DNA of 64,000 nt from Clostridia bacterium. Its GTDB lineage: Bacteria > Bacillota > Clostridia > Christensenellales > UBA1242. The notes under the pieces were generated by a model. The model worked only from the letters and a program-made list of their open reading frames with translations. It was not told the origin of the DNA and did not search any database. Shown one piece after another: positions 1-7,136 of the stretch. Position 1 is the first letter of the stretch, and each line of letters begins with the position of its first letter. The stretch is from assembly GCA_017503005.1 (NCBI GenBank), contig JAFVTW010000013.1:1-64000 (forward strand), read 5' to 3'. The translations under genes were made by a program, and so were the position numbers.

Positions 1-31
1 AGTGCGTTCGAAATAAGGACGTGAAATAAGT

Positions 32-107
32 GGGAGTTTAGCTCAGTTGGGAGAGCATCTGCCTTACAAGCAGGAGGTCATAGGTTCGAGCCCTATAACT
101 CCCACCA
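32..107 (+). tRNA. tRNA-Val (anticodon TAC)
   Basis: Full cloverleaf. The acceptor stem GGGAGTT (32-38) pairs with AACTCCC (97-103), the D arm is GCTC/GAGC, and the anticodon loop CTTACAA holds TAC at 65-67. The T arm contains GGTTCGAGCC, the discriminator is A104 and CCA is encoded at 105-107. It is the first of four tandem tRNAs. Confidence 0.97.
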
Positions 108-117
108 TTTTATTTAT

Positions 118-192
118 GCGGGGGTGGCTCAGCGGTAGAGCGTCGCCTTGCCAAGGCGAATGTCGCGGGTTCAAATCCCGTCCTCCGCTCCA
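118..192 (+). tRNA. tRNA-Gly (anticodon GCC)
   Basis: The acceptor stem is 118-124 with 182-188 and has one G-T pair. The anticodon loop TTGCCAA carries GCC, the T loop is TTCAAAT, the discriminator is T189 and CCA is encoded at 190-192. It lies ten bases after tRNA-Val. Confidence 0.97.
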
Positions 193-244
193 TTTTTATT
201 TTATAGGATAAGCCGAATAGTTTCGTAGGGTAACATATAAGTAT

Positions 245-319
245 GGCACCGTAGCCAAGCGGTAAGGCCAAGGTCTGCAAAACCTTTATGCTCCAGTTCG
301 AATCTGGACGGTGCCTCCA
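245..319 (+). tRNA. tRNA-Cys (anticodon GCA)
   Basis: The acceptor stem GGCACCG (245-251) pairs with CGGTGCC (309-315). The anticodon stem AAGGT/ACCTT encloses the loop CTGCAAA with GCA at 277-279. The discriminator is T316 and CCA is encoded at 317-319. Confidence 0.97.
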
Positions 320-327
320 ATATTTAT

Positions 328-414
328 GCCGAAGTGGCGGAATAGGCAGACGCACAGGACTTAAAATCCTGCGATAGCGATATCGTACCGGTTCAAGTCC
401 GGTCTTCGGCACCA
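328..414 (+). tRNA. tRNA-Leu (anticodon TAA)
   Basis: A class II tRNA with a long variable arm (GCGATAGCGATATCGT). The acceptor stem GCCGAAG (328-334) pairs with CTTCGGC (404-410), the anticodon loop CTTAAAA carries TAA, the discriminator is A411 and CCA is at 412-414. Its 3' 47 nt plus one flanking base are repeated exactly at 554-601. Confidence 0.97.
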
Positions 415-415
415 A
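368..415 (+). repeat. Direct repeat copy 1: 3' part of tRNA-Leu
   Basis: These 48 bases, running from the anticodon stem to CCA plus one A, are identical to 554-601 and lie 186 bp upstream of them. Identity breaks on the base before 368 and the base after 415. Confidence 0.95.
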
Positions 416-452
416 AGTAGATAACATAAGTTATCTATTTTTTTTTGATTTT
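413..452 (+). repeat. TRNA-downstream repeat, copy 1
   Basis: About 40 nt from the CA of tRNA-Leu CCA through the terminator hairpin to GATTT. It matches 2656-2694 with one T-run length difference. The two copies bracket the LRR lipoprotein and HEPN-like genes. Confidence 0.85.
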
Positions 453-553
453 AAGTCCTACGGACTTAACTCCTGTCGGAGCCAGACCGCAAACAAGTTG
501 CTCCCGGCTTTGTCTAAAAACTTGCCACTGGCAGCTTTTTTTAACGAGTCGCC
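416..553. other. Hairpin-rich, GC-richer spacer between the tRNA-Leu repeats
   Basis: The segment holds the copy 1 terminator, then a perfect 8-bp hairpin TTAAGTCC/GGACTTAA (451-469), then a small CTCC/GGAG hairpin (470-481). Near its end is a TGCC-ACT-GGCA hairpin followed by seven T. From 451 on it is visibly richer in G and C than the surrounding intergenic DNA. No coding sequence is supported. Confidence 0.5.
418..446 (+). terminator. Terminator of the tRNA cluster (copy 1)
   Basis: A perfect 8-bp stem TAGATAAC/GTTATCTA with loop ATAA is followed by nine T, immediately after tRNA-Leu. The same hairpin with its flanks recurs at 2661-2688. Confidence 0.9.
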
Positions 554-601
554 CCTGCGATAGCGATATCGTACCGGTTCAAGTCCGGTCTTCGGCACCA
601 A
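554..601 (+). repeat. Direct repeat copy 2: tRNA-Leu 3' fragment
   Basis: An orphan copy of the tRNA-Leu 3' half without acceptor 5' strand, D arm or full anticodon arm, so it cannot be a functional tRNA. Displaced tRNA 3' ends of this kind are typical att-site remnants left by elements that integrate into tRNA genes. No integrase is visible in the window, so this is a scar at most. Confidence 0.85.
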
Positions 602-643
602 TACAATTCTAAATTGAACCAAAAGTTTAATTTAGGCTTTTTC

Positions 644-671
644 TTGATTTTTATATAAAAATTGTTATAAT
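644..671 (+). promoter_or_regulatory. Promoter of the first LRR lipoprotein gene
   Basis: TTGATT (644-649), 16-nt spacer, TATAAT (666-671). It lies about 65 nt upstream of the chosen start codon. Confidence 0.65.
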
Positions 672-736
672 AAATACATACTAAGGTGGAAATAAATGGA
701 TTGGTGGAATATGTTATAATGAAAAAAGGAGATAAT

Positions 737-1750
737 ATGAAAATTTTTAAAAAGATAGTTTGCTATTCGTTTATAATTTTATTTACACCTTTGATTTTTA
801 TTGCTTGTAAAACCAAAGAACCATCATACACCGATGGTCTTGAATATAAATTAAGTTCAAATGGTCAATATTATATATTAACCGATATAGGTATGGCTCA
901 GGGAGATACAATAAACATCCCCAATCAGTTTAATGGTTTAGATGTTAAGGTTATTGGCGAATCGGCATTTGAAGATTATAGTTTTATTAAAAAAGTAATT
1001 ATGCCGAACAGTATAACAACAATTGAAAGATCAGCATTTAAAAATTGTAATTCATTAACAAGCATTGTTTTTAGTAATAATTTAAAATTAATTGAAGATT
1101 ATGCTTTCTATAATTGTAAGAATTTACAAAATATTGACATACCTAATTCTATTGAAGAATTAGGTGACTATTCTTTTTATGGTTGTGAAAGTTTTACTAT
1201 ATTAGAAATAGATGAAAATATAAAGAAAGTTGGCAAAAGTTCTTTTTATAATTGTATAAATTTAGAAAAGCTTTACTTTAATGCAAAAAATTGTCAAAAT
1301 TTCGGAACACAAAGCTATGTGTTCTATAAAGCAGGACAAAATGTACAAACGGGCTTGATCGTATATATAGGTAACTCAGTACAATCTTTACCTGCATATA
1401 TATTCTGTAATAATTTTATTTATGAATATTCACCAAACATAATGAATGTGATTTTTGAAGAAAATTCTAATTGCTCTTATATCGGTTACTATTCATTTGC
1501 TTATTGTAATAATTTAACATCAATTGTTATTCCTTCTAGTGTAAATACAATAGACTCTTGTGCATTTAACCATTGTAATAATTTAGAAACGGCAACATTT
1601 GAAAATACTAATAACTGGATGGGCACTACAAAAGGTTCAAATATTCAAACTGTAACAATCAATAGTAGTGAATTAACAAATCCTGAAACTGCTTCAACTT
1701 ATTTAAGTAATACATATTCATCTTATTGCTGGATTAGAAAAAACTTATAA
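737..1750 (+). CDS. BspA-like leucine-rich-repeat lipoprotein (337 aa)
   Basis: A predicted surface lipoprotein. The N-terminus MKIFKKIVCY is followed by a hydrophobic stretch and the lipobox FIAC, giving a lipid-modified Cys24. The rest is BspA/LRR_5-type repeats of about 23 residues with the pattern A-F-x-x-C-x-x-L-x-x-I-x-I-P-x-S-I, characteristic of adhesion or scaffold proteins of mucosal bacteria. I chose ATG 737 because GGAG sits just upstream and it starts a proper signal peptide; in-frame ATGs at 686 and 719 would put charged residues in front of it. It is followed 12 nt later by an unknown gene, probably in one transcript, and lies in the segment between the duplicated tRNA-downstream sequences. 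Ligand unknown. Confidence 0.85.
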   Translation: MKIFKKIVCYSFIILFTPLIFIACKTKEPSYTDGLEYKLSSNGQYYILTDIGMAQGDTINIPNQFNGLDVKVIGESAFEDYSFIKKVIMPNSITTIERSAFKNCNSLTSIVFSNNLKLIEDYAFYNCKNLQNIDIPNSIEELGDYSFYGCESFTILEIDENIKKVGKSSFYNCINLEKLYFNAKNCQNFGTQSYVFYKAGQNVQTGLIVYIGNSVQSLPAYIFCNNFIYEYSPNIMNVIFEENSNCSYIGYYSFAYCNNLTSIVIPSSVNTIDSCAFNHCNNLETATFENTNNWMGTTKGSNIQTVTINSSELTNPETASTYLSNTYSSYCWIRKNL

Positions 1751-1762
1751 AGAGAGAATGAT

Positions 1763-2614
1763 ATGTATAAACTTATTTGGAAAGAAGACGATTTGTTGCA
1801 AGAAAAAAAACTAAATGAAAATTTGGCAAATCAAATTATACAAGATCATATTTTATTAAACAAAAATATTCGTTGTTTAGATTTTTATAATATAGTAAAA
1901 ACCAATTTTACTATATTATTGAATAAATTAAATTTTGAACAAACGACCATTAAAAAAGTTAACGAAATAGAAATAAATAGACTATTATATAATTTCCTAA
2001 ATTCTCTATATTCATATATAGAATACTTAGAAAGAAATTTTAAGCAAGAATTTAGTAAAGTGAAAATCAATATTTATGATAAAAGCTTTTCTTATCGCTT
2101 GCTTTATAATCTAAGAATATATATGACGCATTATGATTTTGGTGTAACAATAATTAAAAGTACTTATAATCCAAATAATATAACCAAAGAATTTTTAATC
2201 GACTTAAATAAAATAATAACAAGCAATACGATAAATAAAAAATTTCAGAAAGAATTAATGTTAAAATTTCAGCTTGGTTCACACTTAGATATCTTACCAA
2301 TCTTAAAAGAATTTAAAAATGTATTAATATATTTTCAAGAGCAAATTATTTTGGAATTGTCTAATCATACAAAAGATAGTATAGCAAATTTATTAAGTTA
2401 TATACCTTTAAAAAGAGTTGATGTGTGGTTATATGAAAATGAATCGTTTAGAATAAGTCTATTTAATATAGTAACAAAGTATTATTTTAAATTAGCACAT
2501 GAATTTATTTATAAAGAGAATTTATTTCAAAACAATGATCATCATGAAATTAACAATTTATTTATGTGTATTTCAGAAATATATTATGGTGAAAAGGGGT
2601 GTGTTTGTAAATAA
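1763..2614 (+). CDS. Unknown protein with a possible HEPN-like R-x4-H motif (283 aa)
   Basis: Not recognised as a named family. It is a predicted soluble, largely helical, Lys/Asn/Ile-rich protein without signal peptide or membrane segment. Around residues 116-126 it has the sequence NLRIYMTHYDF, i.e. R118-x4-H123, which resembles the R-x4-6-H signature of HEPN-fold proteins (RNases, abortive-infection and toxin families). One motif is weak evidence: the residue after the Arg is Ile instead of the usual polar residue. It starts 12 nt after the LRR lipoprotein gene with a weak GAGAG ribosome site. Very AT-rich. Confidence 0.6.
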   Translation: MYKLIWKEDDLLQEKKLNENLANQIIQDHILLNKNIRCLDFYNIVKTNFTILLNKLNFEQTTIKKVNEIEINRLLYNFLNSLYSYIEYLERNFKQEFSKVKINIYDKSFSYRLLYNLRIYMTHYDFGVTIIKSTYNPNNITKEFLIDLNKIITSNTINKKFQKELMLKFQLGSHLDILPILKEFKNVLIYFQEQIILELSNHTKDSIANLLSYIPLKRVDVWLYENESFRISLFNIVTKYYFKLAHEFIYKENLFQNNDHHEINNLFMCISEIYYGEKGCVCK

Positions 2615-2616
2615 AA

Positions 2617-2642
2617 AAACTAAATCGGGTTCGATTTAGTTT
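2617..2642 (+). terminator. Hairpin after the HEPN-like gene
   Basis: Perfect 11-bp stem AAACTAAATCG/CGATTTAGTTT with GGTT loop. It is followed by TTTGG rather than a long T-run, so termination may rely on the T-rich hairpin 20 nt further on. Confidence 0.6.
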
Positions 2643-2655
2643 GGTATTGGTGCAA

Positions 2656-2694
2656 CAAAGTAGATAACATAAGTTATCTATTTTTTTTGATTTA
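2656..2694 (+). repeat. TRNA-downstream repeat, copy 2
   Basis: Second copy of 413-452. The preceding bases (GGTATTGGTGCAA) loosely resemble the tRNA-Leu 3' end (GGTCTTCGGCACC), which would fit a degenerate right-hand att site, but that alignment is imperfect. Confidence 0.8.
2661..2688 (+). terminator. Terminator, copy 2 of the tRNA-Leu downstream hairpin
   Basis: Identical 8-bp stem and ATAA loop to 418-446, with eight T instead of nine. Identity extends outward to CAAAG on the left (2656) and GATTT on the right (2694). Confidence 0.85.
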
Positions 2695-2739
2695 TTTTAT
2701 TTTTCTTTTGTGCTAAAATTGTATTACAGGAGAATCATT

Positions 2740-3051
2740 ATGCAAAACAAAGTTATGGAATTTAATCAAAATAAAAACTGTCACAAGAAACCAGTACCAC
2801 TTCCATCTCGTATTTTAAATATTCAAAGCGAGCTAGGAGAGTTGGCAAAAGCATATCTAGAAAACTCAAAATACGGCACACAATCATTCGAACTTAAAGA
2901 TGATTTTAAGGAAGAATTTGGTGATGTTTTATATACAATTTTATCTCTTGCAAATGAGCTAAATATTTCTTGTGAAGAGTGTCTTGATCTAGCTCTTACA
3001 AAATATAAAAATAGAATCAATAATTCCAATTCTATGAAAAGCGGAAAATAA
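2740..3051 (+). CDS. MazG-like nucleotide pyrophosphohydrolase (103 aa)
   Basis: A small all-alpha NTP pyrophosphohydrolase-type protein. The pattern QSELGELAKAYLEN followed by EEFGDVLYTILSLANEL matches the MazG metal-binding E-x-x-E ... E-E-x-x-D arrangement. Such enzymes hydrolyse (d)NTPs to NMP and pyrophosphate, often for pool sanitation. The start at 2740 is chosen because AGGAG lies seven bases upstream; the longer frame from 2710 overlaps the extended -10 TGC-TAAAAT at 2711-2719. Monocistronic, with its own terminator at 3080. Confidence 0.8.
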   Translation: MQNKVMEFNQNKNCHKKPVPLPSRILNIQSELGELAKAYLENSKYGTQSFELKDDFKEEFGDVLYTILSLANELNISCEECLDLALTKYKNRINNSNSMKSGK

Positions 3052-3079
3052 GATTTATCATATATATAATTAAAATTAG

Positions 3080-3106
3080 TAGACAACAGTAGTTGTCTAT
3101 TTTTTA
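3080..3106 (+). terminator. Terminator of the MazG-like gene
   Basis: Stem TAGACAAC/GTTGTCTA followed by a run of six T. Confidence 0.9.
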
Positions 3107-3240
3107 TATTTAATTAATTTGTTTTTATTTGCTAATTTGTTTGAAATATAATTTTAATATTATATAATATAAATATATTTTTAAACCACAATAATTATAA
3201 ATTTTACTTTACAATAAATTGATTTAATAAGGAACCTAAA

Positions 3241-4527
3241 ATGAAAAGAACATTAAAATTTTTAACATTATTATTTTTTGTAATATTAGCTATACCACTA
3301 TTTACTGCTTGTGGAAAAACACCACCACCAAATAATGAAGATGGTGGATCAAATCCACCACCAGCAACTCCTGCAGGTCTAACATATGATTTTATTACAG
3401 AAGATGAGGGTGGTTACTATGCTTTGGTTAGCATTGGTGATTGCACAGACAAAAATATTGTTATTGAATCTTCAGTATTTAACAAAGAACTTAATGAACA
3501 CTTTCCAGTAAAGTCGATTTTAGGTGAGGCTTTTTACCAATGTACAACTGTTGAAACGGTTACCATTCCAAATTCTATTGAATTAATAGGCAATTTTTCC
3601 TTTAAAGATTGTACAAATTTAACTAGTATTAATATTCCTGATTCTGTTGAAACTATTGGAATTTGTGCATTTGAGTACTGTGAAAAACTTACAAATATTA
3701 CAATTGGTCAATCAGTTAGAAAAATTGAAAGTAGTGCATTTTCTAATTGTACTGGTTTAAAAACCCTAACAATCACATCACCAACTGTTTCAATTGAATA
3801 TGGAGCTTTTTCTGGGTGCTCAAATTTAGAAACAATTGTTGGTTGCGAGGCTATAACAACTATTCCTGAATATGCTTTTTGTGGATGTAACAAACTACAA
3901 AGTTTTACTTTCAACAATTCAATTACTACAATTGGGAATCATGCATTTTCCGGCTGTACAACTCTAGAAAGTATCGAGATTCCTAATTCTGTAAATACAA
4001 TTGAAGTCAATGCTTTTTATGATTGTTTTGAATTAAAATATGTTTCATTAGGAAATTCAATTAAAAACATAGCATCAAATGCTTTTAATTATTCGGATAT
4101 TTTTGATTATGTTGGAGAATGGGAAAACAATGTTTACTATCTTGATAATTGTTTAATAACTGCAAATGAAGATACTTCTGGTGTTGTAACCATTAAAGAG
4201 GGTACAAAATGTATTGCAAACAATGCCTTCTTATACTGCTCAAACAAAATAACAGAAGTTATTATTCCAGATTCTGTTAAGTATATTGGCGAAGGTGCTT
4301 TTCTTGATTGTTCAGAATTAACAAATGTTGAAATAGGCAGTGGTGTTATATATATTGGCGAAAAAGCATTTAAAGATTGCGATAAATTAGAAACTGTAGT
4401 TTTTGAAATAACAGAAACTTGGAAAGTTAACAATGTAGATATTGATAAAGGCTCTTTATCAAACAGCGAATCAGCTGCTGATCAATTGTTAATTTTGAAT
4501 GCAGACCATGCTTGGAAAAGGGTATAA
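3241..4527 (+). CDS. BspA-like leucine-rich-repeat lipoprotein (428 aa)
   Basis: The start MKRTLKFLTL leads into a hydrophobic stretch with the lipobox FTAC (lipidated Cys24), then a Pro/Asn/Gly-rich linker and repeated LRR_5 units with AF-x-x-C and IPDSV cores. An interruption around residues 275-320 (VGEWENNVYYLDNCLITANEDTSG) resembles the short insert seen between LRR blocks in this family; the 1219-aa paralogue at 7137 carries similar YYFGKQLVGIKDG inserts. Ribosome site AAGGAA lies eight bases before ATG 3241. Monocistronic with a terminator at 4564. Predicted surface protein, ligand unknown. Confidence 0.88.
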   Translation: MKRTLKFLTLLFFVILAIPLFTACGKTPPPNNEDGGSNPPPATPAGLTYDFITEDEGGYYALVSIGDCTDKNIVIESSVFNKELNEHFPVKSILGEAFYQCTTVETVTIPNSIELIGNFSFKDCTNLTSINIPDSVETIGICAFEYCEKLTNITIGQSVRKIESSAFSNCTGLKTLTITSPTVSIEYGAFSGCSNLETIVGCEAITTIPEYAFCGCNKLQSFTFNNSITTIGNHAFSGCTTLESIEIPNSVNTIEVNAFYDCFELKYVSLGNSIKNIASNAFNYSDIFDYVGEWENNVYYLDNCLITANEDTSGVVTIKEGTKCIANNAFLYCSNKITEVIIPDSVKYIGEGAFLDCSELTNVEIGSGVIYIGEKAFKDCDKLETVVFEITETWKVNNVDIDKGSLSNSESAADQLLILNADHAWKRV

Positions 4528-4563
4528 CAATAAGTACCTGTTAAACTATAATTAATTATTTTA

Positions 4564-4592
4564 AATAGGCAACTTAAAGTTGCCTATTTTTT
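4564..4592 (+). terminator. Terminator of the second LRR lipoprotein gene
   Basis: Stem AATAGGCAAC/GTTGCCTATT with a TTAAA loop and a T-run. Confidence 0.92.
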
Positions 4593-4595
4593 ATT

Positions 4596-4623
4596 TTGAT
4601 TATATATAATTATATGGTAAACT
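4596..4623 (+). promoter_or_regulatory. Promoter of the PlsC-like gene
   Basis: TTGATT (4596-4601), 16-nt spacer, TAAACT (4618-4623). It directly follows the preceding terminator. Confidence 0.5.
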
Positions 4624-4655
4624 CAGTCTAGAAATAAGCACTATTTTAGGTAAGT

Positions 4656-5975
4656 ATGGAAACAAAAGAAAACGAAAATAAACAAAATTTATCTGTAATT
4701 AATTATAAAAACAATAAGTATTACAATACAGCTAAGTATCCTATTAGACAGCCAATATATCTTACATGGCTAATTTGGGTTTTGTCCAAAATGATGCTAG
4801 TAGGCAAGAAGTTCGAGGTTGATAGGGTAAATATGGATGGAATTAAACCACCATATATGCTACTTAGCAATCATATGTCTTTTATTGATTTTGAGCTTGT
4901 ATCTGTTGGCACATATCCTCAAAGAATGAATAATGTTGTAAATATAGATGGATATTACAAACGACCTTGGCTTATGGAATGGATAGGTTCTATAGGTACA
5001 AGAAAGTTCACTCAAGACCTGCATTTGGTTAAGTCTATCAAAAAGGTCCTTAGTCGCGGTGATGTGCTTACAATGTATCCTGAGGCTAGATATTCTCCTT
5101 GTGGTACAACATCTTCTTTCCCAGATACTGTAGCTAATCTAATCAAAAAGAACAATGTTCCTGTTGTTGTAGCTATTCATAGGGGCAATCACTTGCATTC
5201 TCCTGTATGGAACTATATGAAGAAAAGAAATGTTCCACTACATACCACAATTACTCAAATTCTTTCTAAAGAACAAGTGGAATCAATGACTGCTACAGAA
5301 ATTAATGAAAAATTAAGAGAAGCTTTTCAGTACGACGACTATCAATATCAAAAAGACAACAATATATTGATTACTGAAGCTTTTAGAGCAGAAGGATTGC
5401 ACAAAATATTGTATCAATGTCCACATTGTAAGACAGAGTTTAGTATGTCTAGCGAAGGAGCAGAGATATTCTGTGAAAAGTGTGGTAAAAGATGGTTGTG
5501 GCAAGAAAATGGTTATCTAAAAACAATAGATGGCGAAACTGAATTTAACCACATACCAGACTGGTACGAATGGCAAAGAGAACAAGTTAGACAACAAATA
5601 CTAAACAAAGACTATTATTTTGAAGATGATGTTGATGTATACTCTCAGCCACATTGTTGGAAATACAGACCTTTAGGTAGGGCAAAGTTGGTACATGATA
5701 TTGATGAAGGTTTTATTCTAAAAGGAAATTATAGAGATAAAGACTATTGTATACAGAGATTTCCTATCGAAAATATGGCATTACATGTAGAGTATGACTT
5801 TGCTAAAATCAAGAAAACTAGGGTTCCAGACTGCATAGATATTTCTACCGAAAAAGACTCATTCTATTGTTATCCTACAAATCCTAGAGTGGTTACAAAA
5901 CTTGCACTTGCAACCGAAGAATTGTTTAAGATTAAATATCAAGAAATAAAGACTAATAATAAAAAGAGCGACTAA
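4656..5975 (+). CDS. PlsC-type 1-acylglycerol-3-phosphate acyltransferase with zinc ribbon and C-terminal extension (439 aa)
   Basis: Residues roughly 60-200 form an LPLAT/PlsC acyltransferase domain. NHMSFID gives the catalytic H-x4-D, and the segment MYPEARYSP matches the E-G/A-x-R substrate motif of this family, which acylates lysophosphatidate at the inner membrane face. After it comes a CPHC ... CEKC zinc ribbon (about residues 253-275), then about 160 residues I do not recognise, with many aromatic residues. Family members are usually 200-260 aa, so the ribbon and tail are an addition. It ends 4 bp inside the convergent hydrolase gene; the two share a terminator over their stop codons. 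Confidence 0.8.
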   Translation: METKENENKQNLSVINYKNNKYYNTAKYPIRQPIYLTWLIWVLSKMMLVGKKFEVDRVNMDGIKPPYMLLSNHMSFIDFELVSVGTYPQRMNNVVNIDGYYKRPWLMEWIGSIGTRKFTQDLHLVKSIKKVLSRGDVLTMYPEARYSPCGTTSSFPDTVANLIKKNNVPVVVAIHRGNHLHSPVWNYMKKRNVPLHTTITQILSKEQVESMTATEINEKLREAFQYDDYQYQKDNNILITEAFRAEGLHKILYQCPHCKTEFSMSSEGAEIFCEKCGKRWLWQENGYLKTIDGETEFNHIPDWYEWQREQVRQQILNKDYYFEDDVDVYSQPHCWKYRPLGRAKLVHDIDEGFILKGNYRDKDYCIQRFPIENMALHVEYDFAKIKKTRVPDCIDISTEKDSFYCYPTNPRVVTKLALATEELFKIKYQEIKTNNKKSD

Positions 5976-5991
5976 TTATCGCTCTTTTTTT
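5961..5991. terminator. Bidirectional terminator between the convergent PlsC-like and hydrolase genes
   Basis: AAAAAGAGCGA/TCGCTCTTTTT stem with an A-run on one side and a T-run on the other. Both stop codons lie inside the hairpin. Confidence 0.9.
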
Positions 5992-6934
5992 GTTTTATTT
6001 CATTTTCAAATTCCACAAGTGCTGATATATATTTTTCTTTCTCTACAGGGTATGATAGTCCATGACCGGCATTGTCAACCAATACCAACTTTTTGTGTGA
6101 AATACAGGCATTATAAAGTGTCTCGCTCATATAGTGGGGTACAAAGTTGTCGTTTGTTCCATGATAGAAAATTATAGGTAATTTGGTGCTTTTTACAGAT
6201 TCTATAGCAGAATACTTGTCAATATTGAATCCACCAAATATTCTAGCTGATAGTTTTATGATAGGGAATACTAGTTTTGGTGGTAATTTCATATCCAAAA
6301 TTACTTTGTATATTATTTCTTTAGGAGAAGTGTAACCACAATCTGCAAGTATGTATTTTACATTATTAGGTAAGTTTTCGTTAGATACCATCAATACTGT
6401 AGCAGCACCCATAGAAATACCAGTCAAAATAATTTCTACATCCTTTCCAAATTGTTTTATTACAAAGTCTATCCACCTTAAACAGTCATCTCTTTCTTTA
6501 ATACCAAATGTAATTACATGACCATCACTTAGACCACTTGCTCTATGGTCTATAAGTAGAGCATTGTGTCCCACATCAAATGCTCTTTCTACACCACCAC
6601 TCATATCTCGTTCTGCATAGCCTCTATATCCATGGAACATCAATTCAATAGGAGCTCCTTCTTTACATTCGTAATACTTAGCTTTTAAAGTGAGACCCTC
6701 TTTAGATTTTATTGTAAATTCTTTTCCTTTAAGTCTTCTTACTTCTTTTACCCATTCTACCATTACCTCTAGAAACTCTTCATATTCTTCTCCGGGTGGT
6801 ATTTCATACTTGTCTGGTTCTAGCTGATGTCTTTTAGGTGAGTAGAAAGTTTTAAAGAAACAATATAGCATTACTGATAGCAATATAGTTGCAATTACTG
6901 CAATAATGCCTAATACAATCCATAACCAAGTCAT
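5972..6934 (-). CDS. Membrane-anchored alpha/beta hydrolase (320 aa)
   Basis: One N-terminal transmembrane segment (about residues 3-28) precedes a cytoplasmic or extracellular alpha/beta-hydrolase domain. The nucleophile elbow is G-I-S-M-G, the oxyanion region HGYRG, the acid lies in HGTNDNFVP and the catalytic His in AGHG. This is the S9-like/DUF-type hydrolase group common in Bacillota; the substrate cannot be read from sequence. Ribosome site GGAG lies about ten bases upstream of ATG 6934. It diverges from the large LRR gene and converges with the acyltransferase. Confidence 0.85.
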   Translation of the reverse strand: MTWLWIVLGIIAVIATILLSVMLYCFFKTFYSPKRHQLEPDKYEIPPGEEYEEFLEVMVEWVKEVRRLKGKEFTIKSKEGLTLKAKYYECKEGAPIELMFHGYRGYAERDMSGGVERAFDVGHNALLIDHRASGLSDGHVITFGIKERDDCLRWIDFVIKQFGKDVEIILTGISMGAATVLMVSNENLPNNVKYILADCGYTSPKEIIYKVILDMKLPPKLVFPIIKLSARIFGGFNIDKYSAIESVKSTKLPIIFYHGTNDNFVPHYMSETLYNACISHKKLVLVDNAGHGLSYPVEKEKYISALVEFENEIKQKKSDN

Positions 6935-7072
6935 ATATTTTCTCCAAATTTTATCATATAAATTTTATATATTACTATTGCATTTGTCAAGTGTGGTGGG
7001 GTGGCTTAAATCACAATTTCTTATTACATATTATATATTTATATATAATAATTTTCAAATTTTTGTATTCGT

Positions 7073-7102
7073 TTGACAAAACCCACTGGGGGGGGGTAAA
7101 CT
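7073..7102 (+). promoter_or_regulatory. Promoter of the 1219-aa LRR gene with a G9 tract in the spacer
   Basis: Consensus -35 TTGACA (7073-7078), 18-nt spacer, -10 TAAACT (7097-7102). The last nine spacer bases (7088-7096) are all G and abut the -10 box. Change in tract length would alter -35/-10 spacing, as known for poly-G/poly-C phase-variable promoters such as Neisseria porA and fetA. Confidence 0.75.
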
Positions 7103-7136
7103 AACAACGATATTTAAAAAAATATAAGGAGTATTT

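Noticed and set aside
1..31. Possible end of another RNA gene before tRNA-Val
   Set aside because: Too short to show pairing or a CCA end; nothing can be supported.
110..427. Minus-strand 105-aa frame across the tRNA cluster
   Set aside because: It reads through the antisense of four tRNAs and shows the usual spurious TGFEPATF-type peptides produced by antisense tRNA; no ribosome site or coding signal.
7010..7060. AT-rich stretch with TATATATT repeats as a replication origin
   Set aside because: No DnaA boxes or origin genes nearby; the sequence is ordinary for promoters in this genome.
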